From: Ricinus communis
Lineage: Eukaryota; Streptophyta; Magnoliopsida; Malpighiales; Euphorbiaceae
NCBI RefSeq assembly: GCF_019578655.1
Contig: NC_063263.1
Coordinates: 19,281,001 to 19,345,000 of the forward strand
Length of the DNA stretch: 64,000 bases
Direction of reading: 5' to 3'
Each line of letters opens with the position of its first letter. The stretch's first letter is position 1. Position numbers and translations under genes: made by a program. A model generated the notes under the pieces. It worked only from the letters and a program-made list of their open reading frames with translations, searched no databases and was not told where the DNA came from. Shown here in pieces: positions 11,702 to 25,067 of the stretch.

Positions 11702-13660
11702 GTTAATGAAGTAAATGCTAGCAACGGTCCAAGAGATGGTTGCATTATGTATCTTCATTCTTTGATCCTATCAAAGGTAATTACATTACTATCCTCTATA
11801 TCATCTCTTTCTGCAAATCCATTTGGTGTGAGCAAAAGTAGTTTACTTCAACTGTTTGTGCATTATATTTAAAATGTTTTGTTATCATTCCATTTAAGCA
11901 GTCCTTGTCTGCAATGTTAGAGAGTGCTTTATTCATTACAGTTATAAATCCCAACTAGAAAAGAAATTACCAATTAGAATGTCATAATTAGAGATTAAGA
12001 ACAGATCATACTAGTTCCACTTTGAGCGGCACCGTTCAAAGAAATGGATCTCAAGGTACTTATTTCTTTTTGGCTCCTGGAGAAATATCTAGCTTAAATT
12101 ATAAGAAGTTGAAATGAAAAATTGGACTATATAGCCAAATGTTTTAACCTTTTCTTAAATCGGGATCAAACTAGGCATCTTCTAGTGAATATTTGATAGG
12201 GTTATATAAAGTAAATAACAACGTTTATTAGCTTTGCACTTGAGAAATAAAGAATTCACATACAATTTGTCCAAATCAGTTATGGCTTAGTGGTACTTGG
12301 CACCTTTGTAATGTAAGATTAAGTTTTGGTGCAAATACTAGGTCTCTCATTTTTAGATTTTGCTGGAGTTAGACAACTAGTTTCAACCAGCGGTTGAATG
12401 CCATTAATCTTACCAGTTTAATTGTTGGTCGTAGACATGAACAAATGGGTAGCCGGACTGCTGCTTTCACGGGGACATTGCTGTGTGTTGAATCCATAAT
12501 GGGTGTGTAATAAATAGATCTGAGCAGTATCAGGAGGATACGGTCTAATTGCTGCAATTAGTCCTTGTAAAACGCCTCAAACACATTCATAAGATTTAAG
12601 CTATTATTTCTAGCATGAGTTAGGCCAGAGTATTATCCAACTCTTCCATTCTCTTGAATCGTAATTCTTGTTTCCTCAAATTTCTGCTTCATCAAAGATC
12701 ACTCGGGGACGAAATATAACATGATAGTGTGCTTTTCTTAGCATGCCATCTTATTATTTCTCCATTTGTTGCAGGCTCTACATTCTTTCCGAGAACAATA
12801 TTGACATAATAGAATTTACAAGATATTCTACAAGGTATTGAAGGCCTTATAATAGTCACAAAAGCTGATATGATTTGAATATACAGTATAACCATCATAG
12901 GTTAGCAGTTGCTGATGTTTCAGTAAATTATTTGTATCCCATCTATATTCATATATTATATAATATATGTACTTTTTTGAGTGAGCACCTGATTTGTGTA
13001 TTCTGTCATATTTTTAATTCTTTAAAGCAAAAACCTGTGACATATGTTGAATGCATGAATCTTGGCGAAAAGCTCAGTCCAACATCTTGTGCCAAAAATC
13101 TCATTCGTTTGTGCCTTGGCTTTGGCTTTAGCTTGATGAATCTACATCAATATGATGTAGCTATGTGCTTTCCTGTTAATTCATGAATTTTTTTCTGAAT
13201 ATTAGTTAAAATGAGAGACTAATCTTCGTGCATGTCATTATATGACACCTTAAAGATATGTAGAATAGATCCTGATTTTAACCCATTTCCTCCTATGACA
13301 AAGACATCCGTTTTGTGGCAAAAGGCCCAGGAGGACAATCCAAATTCGTAAAATCTAAACCCACCGTACCTAAACAAATTCAACCGAGTGATATAAAGCA
13401 AATATTTATCTTAGAATAACATTTTGTTATCAAACTATTTCATAGGTAACATGCCAGAACATTTATATATATATATAAGTCTGAATTTTTGATCAAATTA
13501 AGTCTGTCATAAAAATATACTTTATCTCTCATCTTATATTTTTTTTTTTATATAAGCAGTGGACCACGTAATAGAAAATAGTGATTTCTTACATTTGTCA
13601 TAAAAATAAAAATTTACATAGTTCATACTTATCAATTTGAGCTAGATGTCGTGCATAAGG
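11702..13660 (+). other. 3' flank of the unknown gene; no further gene recognised
   Basis: The first part is probably the 3' untranslated region; CAAAG|GTAATT at about 11775 could be the donor of an intron inside it. The rest, including open frames at 12875-13186 and on the minus strand at 12369-12898, has no recognisable protein signature and no sensible splice pattern. Confidence 0.4.
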
Positions 13661-13675
13661 TATGAACTCTATTAG

Positions 13676-13915
13676 ATGGTTAACAATAGTTTATTTAACA
13701 ATGATATGGTGGATGATGAAGGCGCCCACATCCACATGGTTACTAATTTTATGGGGGAGATTTCAGATAATGAAAATAGTAAACATAGTAGTAGAAAACT
13801 TGTAAGCAAGTTTCATAATTCGTTGTACTCTCTGAAACAAGCATCAGGCTATTGGAATCGACTCGTCATTACTCATAAAACAATTAACCAACACTTTATT
13901 GCATTTCTTGTTTAA
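13676..13915 (+). pseudogene. Ty1/copia reverse transcriptase fossil
   Basis: A 79-codon open frame contains KFHNSLYSLKQASGYWNRLV. This corresponds to the conserved block of copia reverse transcriptases that reads KLxKSLYGLKQAxRxWN in intact elements. The preceding residues do not follow the family, and no LTR or integrase sequence is seen nearby, so only a small scrap remains. Confidence 0.65.
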
Positions 13916-13919
13916 CCAC

Positions 13920-16900
13920 CAATTCTTTGTTCCAGGAAACTTGTTCTTCAAGACCTCAGGTTATTTTTAAGTTTTAAGTTTATTTTAATTTATTCTTTAA
14001 AGAAAAAAACTATATTTTTAACAAAAAAAAACTCTCAAGCATGAAAAAGATTGTAAATACTGCTTCTGTTTGAAAATTCGATTCAATTTTAAGAAAAAAT
14101 TAAAATTTTGATAGAATGTAATTAAAATCGAAGTTTTCAATGTTTTAATTTCTTGCAATGCAACATATACAAAACAATTGTCCCTATTTCTTGTTCGTGT
14201 TTTATAACTAATTAATAATTAAATTTCACATTTTATTTATGATATTTTAGGATATACAAATAATTTGTGATAAAATTTAGGGATTAAAATATTTTTCAAA
14301 ATAATAAGCTGAAATGAAGACATAGATATCTTTGACAGAGGAACTTAAATATAACCTGAAAAGTCAAATTTAATTCATTATTTAATTCATCTTCAAAAAA
14401 GAATAATAAAGAAATTCAAGTGTGAGATTTCTATAATTCACCCGAAAAGTTCAATAAAAGAATAATTTAAACTAATAAATAAATTATAAGTGAATCTAAT
14501 AGCATTAATTAGAGTGATTACCACTTAGGTTGTAGTCAAATGATTCAAGTGCTTTCACATGGATATGGGTTCCAACATTGGAAGGCATTCAAATCTTATT
14601 TTTATTGAATTTTTTCATTTAATTTTAAGATTAGTATTACAATATGAATTTAAATTTTATTTTAAACTAGTTATGGCTTTATAAACATTTTACAATATAG
14701 AAAAACTTGTATAGTCATATATAACTGGAGCCGCTATTATTGACCGTATAAAATAAAATTAGGGTGTGACCAATTCTAATAATGTGGTGTGAGAATTAGA
14801 GAGGCTTTCACAACATTGCTCTTGCTTGCTGAAGAAATGGATTTGTGTATGCATTGAAAACCATAGAGACATGGATTTGCTCTTCTTGTTTTATATTTGT
14901 CACCTTTGGTTCCCTTTTGAACAGCAGATTTCTATTACTCAGTTATGTAGTTTTGTGGGGCTCAAGATTTGTTTCTGTAATATATATATTATAAAAGTGG
15001 CACCAAGACACAACTAATTTTATTCTTTGATTGGTTTGACTCTTCTTTCCCTTGTCCCACCAGTCAAGACCACCACTCAGTTTTTTAAATCTTTTTCTTG
15101 TAATGTGAAGTTTTAGTGAAGATATACTTTAGCCAAGTGACAAAAATGAGATTGCTCAATGAAAAAATATAAAAAAACAAATAGTAATGAACAAAAGGAA
15201 AATAGCTTCAATTATAAATCCAATATGTTGCCACATAAGATTAGTTCAATGGCTTACTTATACTATTTTATTATGTTATGTGAAACCTAACATTAAAAAA
15301 AAACCCTACTCTTAGAATTTGTTCTGAATACTGATAACTATCAATTTCTAAACAAATTAAACCAAAAAATAAATAAATCAATAGTGCAATTAGCAGAAAT
15401 GTAAGTCAACAAAATCAAGAAAATGAATACATGTCAGATCCTCCATTTTTCTAAAATATCTTTTTTTAAAGAAAAAAAATTAGCAATCAGAGTTTAACAG
15501 CATATCTAATGTACTATTTATATTATAAAATGACATTTGTAATGTATTTCTTATTTTTTAAATATAAAGTAGAGAGTCAATTTAGCTCTTTAAATGCCAA
15601 ACTTTACTATCTATTTTATATTTAATAAATACTATACAATTTTTTATACATTTGATTTAATGACATTTATAATTCTTATTTTTCTATCGATAAAAGTTTA
15701 AAATAAAAAAAATAAAAAATTAAAAGTATTAATACATAATGAAATATAAAAAGTCTATTAAACTTAAATAAAATATTCTACTCTTTATATATGAATATTT
15801 TTTAAAATATTTTTATTATAAAAATTATATTCTTTAAAATAAAAAGCACAATTAAAGATTCTCTAACTAAATTTATTTCTCTCAATAAAATAAAATAAAA
15901 TAGAGGGTGAAGTTCTAAAACATTATCATCTATTTTCCAGGGGTAGAGATATTTTTTTCAGGTTAATAATGCACTCTATATTTTTATTTTAGTATTTTAG
16001 TATCAAATCATTTATATAGTACATTGTTATATAATTTCTTTTATATTTAATAATAAATTATCGCTAAACTATATTCTTATAAAGTGATGTTCAATGTATT
16101 ATAGAATTCATAAGTGTTATTGATATATTATTAGAAGATATTTAAAATACAATTACAATTAAAAGGTATACTCTAATAAATTACTACAAAGTGTTTAGTT
16201 AATGATAAATTACTTAAGAATAATTTATTTTATCAAAAATTTATAATACTCATATTTATAATATATGAAAATTAGAAAAAAATATAGCATATTTTTAATA
16301 AGCGCAAAAATATTTTAAGAATAAAACCATTGTATCTCATATAGATTTTTAAATTTTACTGTTTTAAAGTTTTAATTTGTATAATTCAACCATCTTCGCT
16401 TCGATTAACCATCATTATAATATTAATTATGTCTAATAATATAAGTTAAAAGTTTAACAACATTTAACTTTATTGTTTGATATTAGATTGATCTTATTGG
16501 ATTATTGATTTTTTTATCACAATTTGATAGTCAAATAAAAAAATTAGAAATTTATTAAACTCTAAAAGTCACATTTCATATATAAACAATATAATAATAA
16601 CAGTTGATTGAAGTAAAGACGACTACAAATAAGAACTTTGTAATAGTGTAACATTTTTTTTATTATCTAAAATAAAAATACATATTCATAACTTTCCAAA
16701 AAAAAAACTACATAATATTATTTTAATATTTATTCCTGACTTTAAATTTCGAAGATCTAAACATGGAATCTTTTGATCACTAATTTATGAGACTTAATAA
16801 TCTAAACCATTGTAAAATCCCAAGAAGCAAAACAAACACCAAACTAGGATAATATTATTGAGGAAAAGAACTATATTATTTTCTGTACAAGACAAAACTA

Positions 16901-19520
16901 AGCATAAGAAAAATAAATAAAATTAAAACAAAGATATATATAATAAAATGCATACTATATTATATAATAAGATAAAATAAATGTAGAAAAGAATAGGCGG
17001 CAGAAGCACTGGTCCCAGGAAACACCTTTAGCCATATCATTAATTCAATATTACCTCTTCTAAACAGATTTGGGATGCCTTCAGTCTGTCCACTGACGTG
17101 GCTTTCAATTTCTTTTTCTTTTTTTCCTTTTTTTTTTTTGTAAATTTTCTGATAATAAAAGAAAATAATTTTAGTTATTAATGTGACAAAATGAGATGTT
17201 ACATTTTAAAATTAAATGCCAACGCCTAAACAAGTCAACTAATTTTGATTAGTCTTATCAATTAACTAAAATTGTTTAATACATTAATCACAATTGAAAA
17301 AGATCTAATATACTCATTAAACCATGATTATAATCTAATTTTTATACACAATAGACCATTAATAATACTAATAATATGACAGTTAAAATAACTTAATTAA
17401 TTTTCTTTTCATTTAAATTCCCAGAGATGGGATTATTAGGATCATGCCAGTGACAAATAAATTTCCCATTCCCTACAAATTTAATGAAATCATAATGTTT
17501 TGGTAGGACTAAACCACAATTAACTTCAAGTTACAGTGTCATACCCCACTTTTAAAATGTTAAAGAAAAAAAAAAAAAAAGTTGCCATCTTCATTCATTT
17601 GAAAGTGACATTTACCTCCAACTAACTAATTAATTTCGCAACAACTATATACTATAAAAATTCTTATTTAAATATGATGTATGTTTTTATTTATATATTA
17701 AATTGATATTTAATTACTGTTTTTATTAAAATATGTATCGATCATTCAATATAAAAATATAAAATATTAAAATATATATGTCATTTTTTTATTAATTGCA
17801 GTGTACGTATTGCGTTTATACAAGGATTTTAAAATATTATTATTTTTTAAATAAAAATATTATAAAGAACAGATTAATCTGCTGAAATTTCATAAGAGGT
17901 TATTTTTATAAGCCTTATGATGCTGCTTCTCAGAAATATCCACCACTTTGTTGTGCAGAATAGGATACATTATAAGGCAATATTGTGGGGATAATGACAG
18001 ATTATTAGTGAAGATTAAGAGTGAGATGCTAAAACTTTGCACAAATATGAATATTACTTTTTTTTTCTTTTTATAATTTTACAGGAGAATTTATATTTTA
18101 ATATATATATTTATTTTCTTTCGTAAGATGTTGCTATTTTTTTTCACTCCTTATAAAAATAATAATTTAAATCCAATTAATATTGGTATCATCTACAAAA
18201 CAGTGAGGTCTGTAAATTCAAATTCTACTTGGAACCAATTAACCCCAGCATTTGTCTTTTTAAATGGAATTAGCATTTAGAGGCGTTCATATTCATAATC
18301 CTTGAAGAAAAAATAATAATTTTATATTCATAAGAAATTAATGATATGAAATTATTTTCCTTTGAAAAATAATCTTATTCTATTCATCCATTCAGACCTA
18401 TCTGGATTTTTAAAGAGCTTTTACTTTTTAATATAGAGATTTCGAGTTCGATATCCCTCTCTACATCTTGTAGAATTAATTCTTTACAGAGTGAAAAACT
18501 AAAAAAAAAATATAAAATTCACGGTAACCACTCAAAAATCTCTCATTTCTTTTAACATTAACAACTAATATATATTATAATCTATTCACATACATTTGTT
18601 TTTACTATATGCAGGAATTAATACTACATACATTCTCTTCATATACAGTGAAATTTATGAAAATTTAATTTTTTCTAATTATAAATTAGTGATATCACAA
18701 TTCAGCTTTTACAATTTATGTGAATTTTTATTCCTCAACTTCTCAATTTGGAGAACTTAGCACATGGTGATGAGAAAATTGTAAGCATAAATGTAGAAAT
18801 AAATAAATAGATGAGACAGGAAAATTTCAGTTTCCTTTGTTAGGTGAAATTTATTTAGTTATAATTATTAATATGAACAATTATTTTTTTAAAAAGAAAT
18901 TTTGAGAAATATATGCCTTTTCTTTTTGAGTAAAATAAGTAGTAGAACATGTTTTAGTGTACTAACAAAATGTGCTGCTTATGATTACAAATTATTTTTC
19001 TTAAATGAATTTGTGTCGTGAAATAATATTATTTTAGTCGTAAATTTAAAATAAAAAAGAGTATCAAATGTAATTAATAAAAAGTATAGAAAATATATTA
19101 AATATAACAAAATTTTGTATTAAAAATTGTATTAGAGTAATTGTATAAAGAAGAAGAGTTTTGCAAATTAATTAATTTTTATGAAGTGAATTTATTTGAT
19201 CTGCAAATAAATTGAAGCTCATATGGGAAATCCCATGAATGGAGATTAATATATATTATTGAGATTCCCACAATTTATTGGATTAAATAGGCAACTCAAA
19301 TTCCACCATATTATTATAAATGGATTAGATGTATTAAAAAAATGTAATTTATCATTATTTTCTGTGTCTTCCCTCCATTTTCCCCTCTCTTCTCCTCCAT
19401 TAATGAGTCTCTCTCTCAAGTTACAGTTTTAATTACTCCATAACCATGGTTTAGGGACGGGAAATAAGAGACAGAGTGGTGGGACTTGGGTTAGAGTCTA
19501 AAATGAAAAAAAAAAATCCT
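13920..19520. other. AT-rich intergenic DNA, no gene found
   Basis: Very AT-rich sequence with many homopolymer runs. No open frame looks like a protein; the frame at 14826-15017 has no family signature. A short stretch at about 16980-17110 is less AT-rich but noncoding as far as I can tell. I found no tRNA, and no LTR pair, in this span. Confidence 0.5.
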
Positions 19521-19529
19521 TATTTTATT

Positions 19530-20570
19530 GGGTTAAATATTATTTGGCTGTGAGGTTTAGTTTAATATATGAATCAGTTTTTATATTTTTTTTATTTTAA
19601 TAAAATTAATTATTATTTTCTTCCGTGTTAGTTTAAAGACTAAATTAGTAATTTAATATTAAAATTTGATATTTAAATTAGTTCAAAATTAATTTTATTA
19701 TTAAATTAAAATAAAATCTTATTTTTAACATAATTTAATTTTAATCTATAATTAAAATAATAAATCTAATATTTTTCTCTAATTTTTTTATTTTTAATAC
19801 AATTTAATTCAAACAAATTTAAATATTTTAAAACTACTTATATTTATTAATTCACTATATAATTTAATTTTAATTATTAATATAAGATAAATATTTCTAA
19901 TTAAAAATTATCATTCTATTATTATTTTATTATATATTATAACTAAATTATATAAAAAGTAAAAATTAAATTAAACAATCATGTCTTAATCTAGTAAAAT
20001 AATTTAGATTATTAATGAAAAGGATTATGATAATCTTATATATTAAAATAGAACTTTTTATTAACTATTCAAATGAGATTAATACGAATATAATTTTTAT
20101 TTTTAGTACAATTTAATTTTAGTGTCTAATAAAAATAATAGGTTTAATTATTTATTTTATTTAAATGTTTAAAATTAAACTACTTAGAAATTTAATAATA
20201 TTAAACAAAAATAAGTATTTTAATATGTTTAAATTTTTTTAGAATTAAATTATACTAAAAAAATAAAAGTTATAACCAAGTAAAATAAAAAAATTATTAT
20301 TTTAGTTAGATACTAAAATTAACTTGTGTTAAAAATAAAATATTATTCTAATTTAATAATAAGATTAATTTTGGATGAGTTTGATACTTGATAATAGTTT
20401 AAGGATCAAATTATAATTTTAAATTACCAGTTTAATTTTTAAATTAACACGCGAAAAAGGTAGTAATTAGTTTTAATAAAACTAAAAAAGATTTAATATA
20501 ATAAAGTAAAGTAAATCTGAACCATATATTAGTTCAAATCTCAAAAATAAAATAATATTTAATCTCATTT
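19530..20570. mobile_element. Nonautonomous DNA transposon with long terminal inverted repeats
   Basis: The first about 280 bases and the reverse complement of the last about 280 bases align along their whole length. Shared blocks in order include TTAAATATTATTT, TAATATATG.TTCAG, TTTTAATAAAA.TAATTA, CG.GTTA.TTTAAA, AAAATTAAT.TTATTATTAAA and TATTTTTAACA.A. The centre is AT-rich and noncoding. TATTTTATT occurs at both 19521-19529 and 20571-20579, a possible 9-bp target duplication, the length made by Mutator-like elements. Surrounding A/T richness makes that match weak evidence; the inverted repeat itself is clear. Exact ends are uncertain by a few bases. Confidence 0.7.
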
Positions 20571-20579
20571 TATTTTATT

Positions 20580-21400
20580 AACGAGTTACCATTTGAATGC
20601 TAGTAACAATAATAAAATTCTTTTAATTTTTATATATTCACAAATTAAATAATTACAAATTTTATTACTATTAGGCCTTTTAGGATAATATATTTATATT
20701 TGAACAAATTAATACCCATATATATATATATATGATTAGCCTCATTTATATGTAAAATAATTTCAGATTATTTCAATAAATAACATAAAGTTTAGTTGTA
20801 TTTAGTTATATTTAATATATTTTTATTAAAGAATTCATAATAAAATAATAATAACAATCCGTCTAATGTTTATGTGCAGATAAACAATTAATTATTAAAT
20901 AAAATAAATAATTTTATAATTAGTAAAATGAATATATTTTTTAAAATAAATGTAAGTATGATATATTCATAATAAAGTATATGTTTTTGCCTATGTTGGC
21001 TTTTAATATTTTATGATCTTAGTAATATAATTAAGCTTTTTATAATTGCTAAATCTCTTTTTTGCTTATATTGGAATATTAATTTTAACATCAAATTACA
21101 CTATTACTTAATAACAAAAAAATAATTCAATATTCATTGGATCAATAAAACAAAAAAAAGTACAGTATTGAATGTATTTATCCAAATTCTTCCAAGATTG
21201 GGAAATATTTATTTAGGCAGAAAAGGAATTATAATAAAAACTAAGCTTTAGAAGGAAAAACAATAATTAGAAGGCAGGATTTGGTAATATGACCAAACCA
21301 ATGCATGAAAGTTTCAAACAAATCAACTGAAAAAGATAAATTCAAAAGAAAAGTGAAAAAAATCAGAGGCATGAAAACATCAAACTGCATTAACTACCTA
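20580..21400. other. AT-rich DNA upstream of the ACR4-like gene
   Basis: Noncoding, with poly-A/T runs and a TA microsatellite near 20720. It probably holds distal promoter sequence of the receptor kinase gene, but I can point to no specific element. Confidence 0.4.
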
Positions 21401-22304
21401 TTAAATGTGTTCACCTACACTTGCCCATATTCAGAAGCTCAAGTTTATGGACATTTATTTCTCTTTCTCTCTCTCTCTCTATTCTTGCCAAAGCACTGCT
21501 CTCAGCAGCAACCACCACCGCCACCATCATCAACAACAACAAACATCAAGAAATCTACTTCCTTTCTCCCTCTACCATTTTTACCCTATACCCTAACAAG
21601 CATGCAATTATATGGAGGTATGAGAAAAAGCTAGCTTTTGCTAAAAATGGGGTGTTTTTTTTTTTTTTAAGTGAACTTGAAAGAAGCTGACTTTATGGCT
21701 CCAGGTTTGATCTAATGCTTGTTTCTTGATTCAAAGTTGAAGAACCTCTCTCTTACAGTTGTTGGGTTAGTCTTTTTTTCTATTATTATTATTTTGGAGC
21801 AAGAGGATAAAGAAAATTCTCAAACTTTTTATTTTTATATCATGAATGCTGTGAAAGAGCAGCCACAAGCAGTACGTTGGTTTTCCCTTCAACTATATGT
21901 GTAGTTCCTTGTTAAAGTTGGGAACTTCTCGATCTTGGTCTTTGGTGGATTTGGTTGGGCAGCACTAGCTTTATATATGTTATATTGTTGGCATTCTCTC
22001 CTGCGTTAATTTCTTTCTGGAAAATATATATAGTCTCTTCTCTATTGCCATTGCTGAATATTCATGGAGGCGTTTATGACTTGTACAAAAGGAGCATGTA
22101 ATGTTGCCTTAGTGTAGTTGTTGATTTTTGTTAGTAATTTATTGCTGGTTTCATGGAATCCAGAATTTTTTATCTTGGTTTTTTAAAGCCTAACATGCAA
22201 GTCACAATCAAAAAGTCCTTTTCTCGCTATGCTGTTGGTTGGTAACTATCAAACTCTACAAGGTTGGCGGATTTTCCTTGTATATTGAGGTTTGGGCTTA
22301 TGCA
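21400..22304 (+). promoter_or_regulatory. Probable promoter-proximal region and 5' leader of ACR4-like gene
   Basis: A pyrimidine-rich (CT)n block at about 21459-21485 is followed by a CAACCACCACCGCC-type stretch, both common around plant transcription starts. From there to the start codon the base composition is that of transcribed leader. If transcription starts near the CT block, the leader is about 800 bases long and contains several upstream ATGs, among them a 20-codon open frame at 21842-21904. A leader intron would remove some of this. No TATA box could be assigned with confidence. Confidence 0.35.
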
Positions 22305-25067
22305 ATGGGAATTTCTAGACATTTGGTTACAGATTTTCTTATCTGGGTCTTCAAGGTTAGTACGTGGAATGCTGGGACTGTTATTCCAATTGTGGTTCTA
22401 TCAGATTTATGGTGGTTAGGTTCAGGCCTTGGCTCCATGTCTTCCATTGCTATTTCTTATGGTGAGAATGGCCCAGTTTTTTGTGGCCTAAAATCAGATG
22501 GATCTCATCTTGTGACTTGTTATGGTTCAAATTCTGCTATTATCTATGGCACTCCAGCACATTTCCCTTTTGTTGGCCTATCTGCTGGTGATGGCTTTGT
22601 TTGTGGGATTCTGATGGGGTCTAACCAGCCATATTGTTGGGGAAATAGTGGTTATATTCAAATGGGTGTTCCTCAGCCTATGGTGAAGAATGCTGAGTAT
22701 ATAGAAATCAGTGCTGGTGATTACCATTTATGCGGTTTACGAAAGCCATTAACAGGCAGGCATAGAAACTATTCCCTTGTTGATTGTTGGGGCTATAACA
22801 TGACCAAGAATTATGTGTTTGATGGGCAGATTCAATCAATATCAGCAGGTTCTGAGTTTAATTGTGGGTTGTTTTCTCAGAATAGGAGTGTTTTCTGCTG
22901 GGGTGATGAGACTAGCAGTCGTGTCATCAGCTTAATTCCTAAAGAATTGAGGTTTCAAAGGATTGCAGCTGGTGGATATCACGTATGTGGGATTTTGGAG
23001 ATAAATTCTAGAGCTTATTGTTGGGGAAGAAGTTTGGACCTTGAGGAAGAGATCTCTGTAACATATTCAGGACAAGGAAATGTTGATTTGCCTCCAAGTG
23101 ATCCTATGCTTTCTGTTGTCGGAGGAAAGTTCCATGCTTGTGGAATCAAGAGCTATGATCATAGGGTGATTTGTTGGGGTTTTATTGTAAAGCCAAGCAC
23201 TCCAGCTCCTAATGGCATTAAGGTCTATGAAATTGCTGCCGGAAATTACTTCAGTTGTGGAATTCTTGCTGAGAAATCTTTCCTACCTGTCTGTTGGGGT
23301 CTTGGGTTCCCTAGCTCTCTACCTCTGGCAGTCTCACCAGGACTATGCAGAAGTACTCCTTGCGCACTAGGTTCCTATGAATTTAGCAATGACAATGCAC
23401 CTTGCAAGTCACCAAGTTCTCATGTCTGCTTGCCCTGCAGTAATGGTTGCCCTGCTGAAATGTATGAGAAAACTGAATGTACTGCGAAACTGGATCGCCT
23501 GTGTGATTATAATTGTTCTAGTTGTTATTCAGCAGAATGCTTCTCAAATTGTTCTGCCTTGTATTTTGATGCTGCTAAAGGGAAGAAGGACAATAAGTTT
23601 TGGTCATTGCAATTGCCTGTCATCATTGTAGAAATCGGCTTTGCTGTGTTCTTGATGGTTGTTGTATCTGCAACCGCGGTTTTGTGGGTTCGCTACCGAT
23701 TGAGGAACTGCCAGTGCTCAGCAAAGGAATCAAAGTCCAAGAGAAACAAAGGGGGTGGCGCTTCATTTACCAAAGATAATGGAAAAATACGTCCCGACTT
23801 GGATGAGCTTAAGATAAGGAGAGCCCAAATGTTCAGTTATGAGGAACTTGAAAGGGCCACAAATGGGTTCAAAGAAGAATCGTTAGTCGGGAAAGGAAGT
23901 TTCTCATGTGTTTATAAAGGAGTAATGAAGAATGGTACAGTTGTTGCTGTTAAAAAGGCTATAGTTTCTTCTGATAAGCAGAAGAACTCGAAAGAATTCC
24001 ACACTGAGCTTGATCTACTATCAAGATTAAACCATGCCCATTTGCTCAATCTGCTCGGCTATTGTGAAGAAGGTGGAGAAAGGCTTCTGGTTTATGAGTT
24101 CATGGCTCATGGATCCTTGCACCAACACCTTCATGGGAAGAACAAGGTCTTAAAGGAGCAATTGGATTGGGTTCGAAGGGTTACCATTGCGGTCCAAGCA
24201 GCTCGAGGAATTGAATACCTGCACGGCTATGCTTGCCCACCTGTAATTCATCGAGACATCAAATCTTCCAACATCCTCATTGATGAAGAGCACAATGCTC
24301 GAGTAGCTGATTTTGGTCTCTCTTTGTTAGGACCAGCTGATAGTAGCTCACCGTTAGCTGAGTTACCTGCAGGCACACTTGGTTATCTCGATCCTGAGTA
24401 CTATAGACTTCACTACCTTACTACCAAGTCTGATGTTTATAGCTTCGGTGTAATGCTTTTGGAAATACTTAGTGGCAGGAAGGCTATAGATATGCAATAT
24501 GAAGAGGGGAATATAGTTGAATGGGCAGTTCCCTTGATCAAATCAGGGGACATTTCAGCAATCTTGGATCCAGTTCTGAAGAAACCATCTGATCTTGAAG
24601 CCCTGAAAAGGATTGCAAATGTGGCCTGCAAGTGTGTCAGAATGAAAGGCAAGGAAAGGCCATCAATGGATAAAGTAACAACAGCTTTGGAGCGATCCCT
24701 TGCCCAGCTGATGGGCAGTCCATGTAATGAGCAACCAATATTGCCAACAGAGGTAGTTTTGGGAAGCAGTAGATTGCACAAGAAATCATCTCAAAGATCT
24801 TCAAACAGATCAGCATCAGAAACTGATGTGGTAGAAGCTGAGGACCAAAGATTCGAGTTTCGAGCTCCTTCATGGATAACTTTTCCAAGTGTTACTTCTT
24901 CTCAGAGGAGAAAGTCTTCAGTCTCAGAAGCAGATGTTGATGGGAAAAACTCAGAAGCAAAAAATGTAGGCTGTGTTGCAAATGCAGGGGATGGATTGAG
25001 GAGTTTGGAAGAAGAGATTGGTCCTGCTTCTCCTCAAGAACACTTGTTCTTGCAGCATAATTTCTAA
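22305..25067 (+). CDS. ACR4: CRINKLY4/ACR4 receptor-like kinase, 920 aa, single exon
   Basis: Membrane receptor serine/threonine kinase of the CRINKLY4 family. The Arabidopsis ACR4 member acts in epidermis formation and in root stem-cell and columella control, downstream of CLE peptides. Visible parts: hydrophobic N-terminus ending near GSGLGS (about residue 44); seven crinkly repeats over about 50-335, most closing with a CWG triplet; a Cys-rich TNF-receptor-like region at about 348-418; one membrane span at about 435-462; and a kinase domain with GKGSFSCVYKG at 529-539, VAVKK with Lys550, HRDIKSSN at 649-656, DFG at 669-671 and LDPE before YYR. The tail keeps SWITFPSVTSSQRRKSS and RSLEEEIGPASP, shared with ACR4 rather than with the CCR relatives, so I call the ACR4 orthologue. 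ACR4 is 895 residues and also intron-less. I chose the ATG at 22305; the frame extends upstream only through a TTG. All key kinase residues are intact. Confidence 0.95.
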   Translation: MGISRHLVTDFLIWVFKVSTWNAGTVIPIVVLSDLWWLGSGLGSMSSIAISYGENGPVFCGLKSDGSHLVTCYGSNSAIIYGTPAHFPFVGLSAGDGFVCGILMGSNQPYCWGNSGYIQMGVPQPMVKNAEYIEISAGDYHLCGLRKPLTGRHRNYSLVDCWGYNMTKNYVFDGQIQSISAGSEFNCGLFSQNRSVFCWGDETSSRVISLIPKELRFQRIAAGGYHVCGILEINSRAYCWGRSLDLEEEISVTYSGQGNVDLPPSDPMLSVVGGKFHACGIKSYDHRVICWGFIVKPSTPAPNGIKVYEIAAGNYFSCGILAEKSFLPVCWGLGFPSSLPLAVSPGLCRSTPCALGSYEFSNDNAPCKSPSSHVCLPCSNGCPAEMYEKTECTAKLDRLCDYNCSSCYSAECFSNCSALYFDAAKGKKDNKFWSLQLPVIIVEIGFAVFLMVVVSATAVLWVRYRLRNCQCSAKESKSKRNKGGGASFTKDNGKIRPDLDELKIRRAQMFSYEELERATNGFKEESLVGKGSFSCVYKGVMKNGTVVAVKKAIVSSDKQKNSKEFHTELDLLSRLNHAHLLNLLGYCEEGGERLLVYEFMAHGSLHQHLHGKNKVLKEQLDWVRRVTIAVQAARGIEYLHGYACPPVIHRDIKSSNILIDEEHNARVADFGLSLLGPADSSSPLAELPAGTLGYLDPEYYRLHYLTTKSDVYSFGVMLLEILSGRKAIDMQYEEGNIVEWAVPLIKSGDISAILDPVLKKPSDLEALKRIANVACKCVRMKGKERPSMDKVTTALERSLAQLMGSPCNEQPILPTEVVLGSSRLHKKSSQRSSNRSASETDVVEAEDQRFEFRAPSWITFPSVTSSQRRKSSVSEADVDGKNSEAKNVGCVANAGDGLRSLEEEIGPASPQEHLFLQHNF

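Noticed and set aside
12369..13186. Possible extra exons downstream of the unknown gene
   Set aside because: No protein signature, no consistent splice sites, and the upstream model already ends at a stop in phase.
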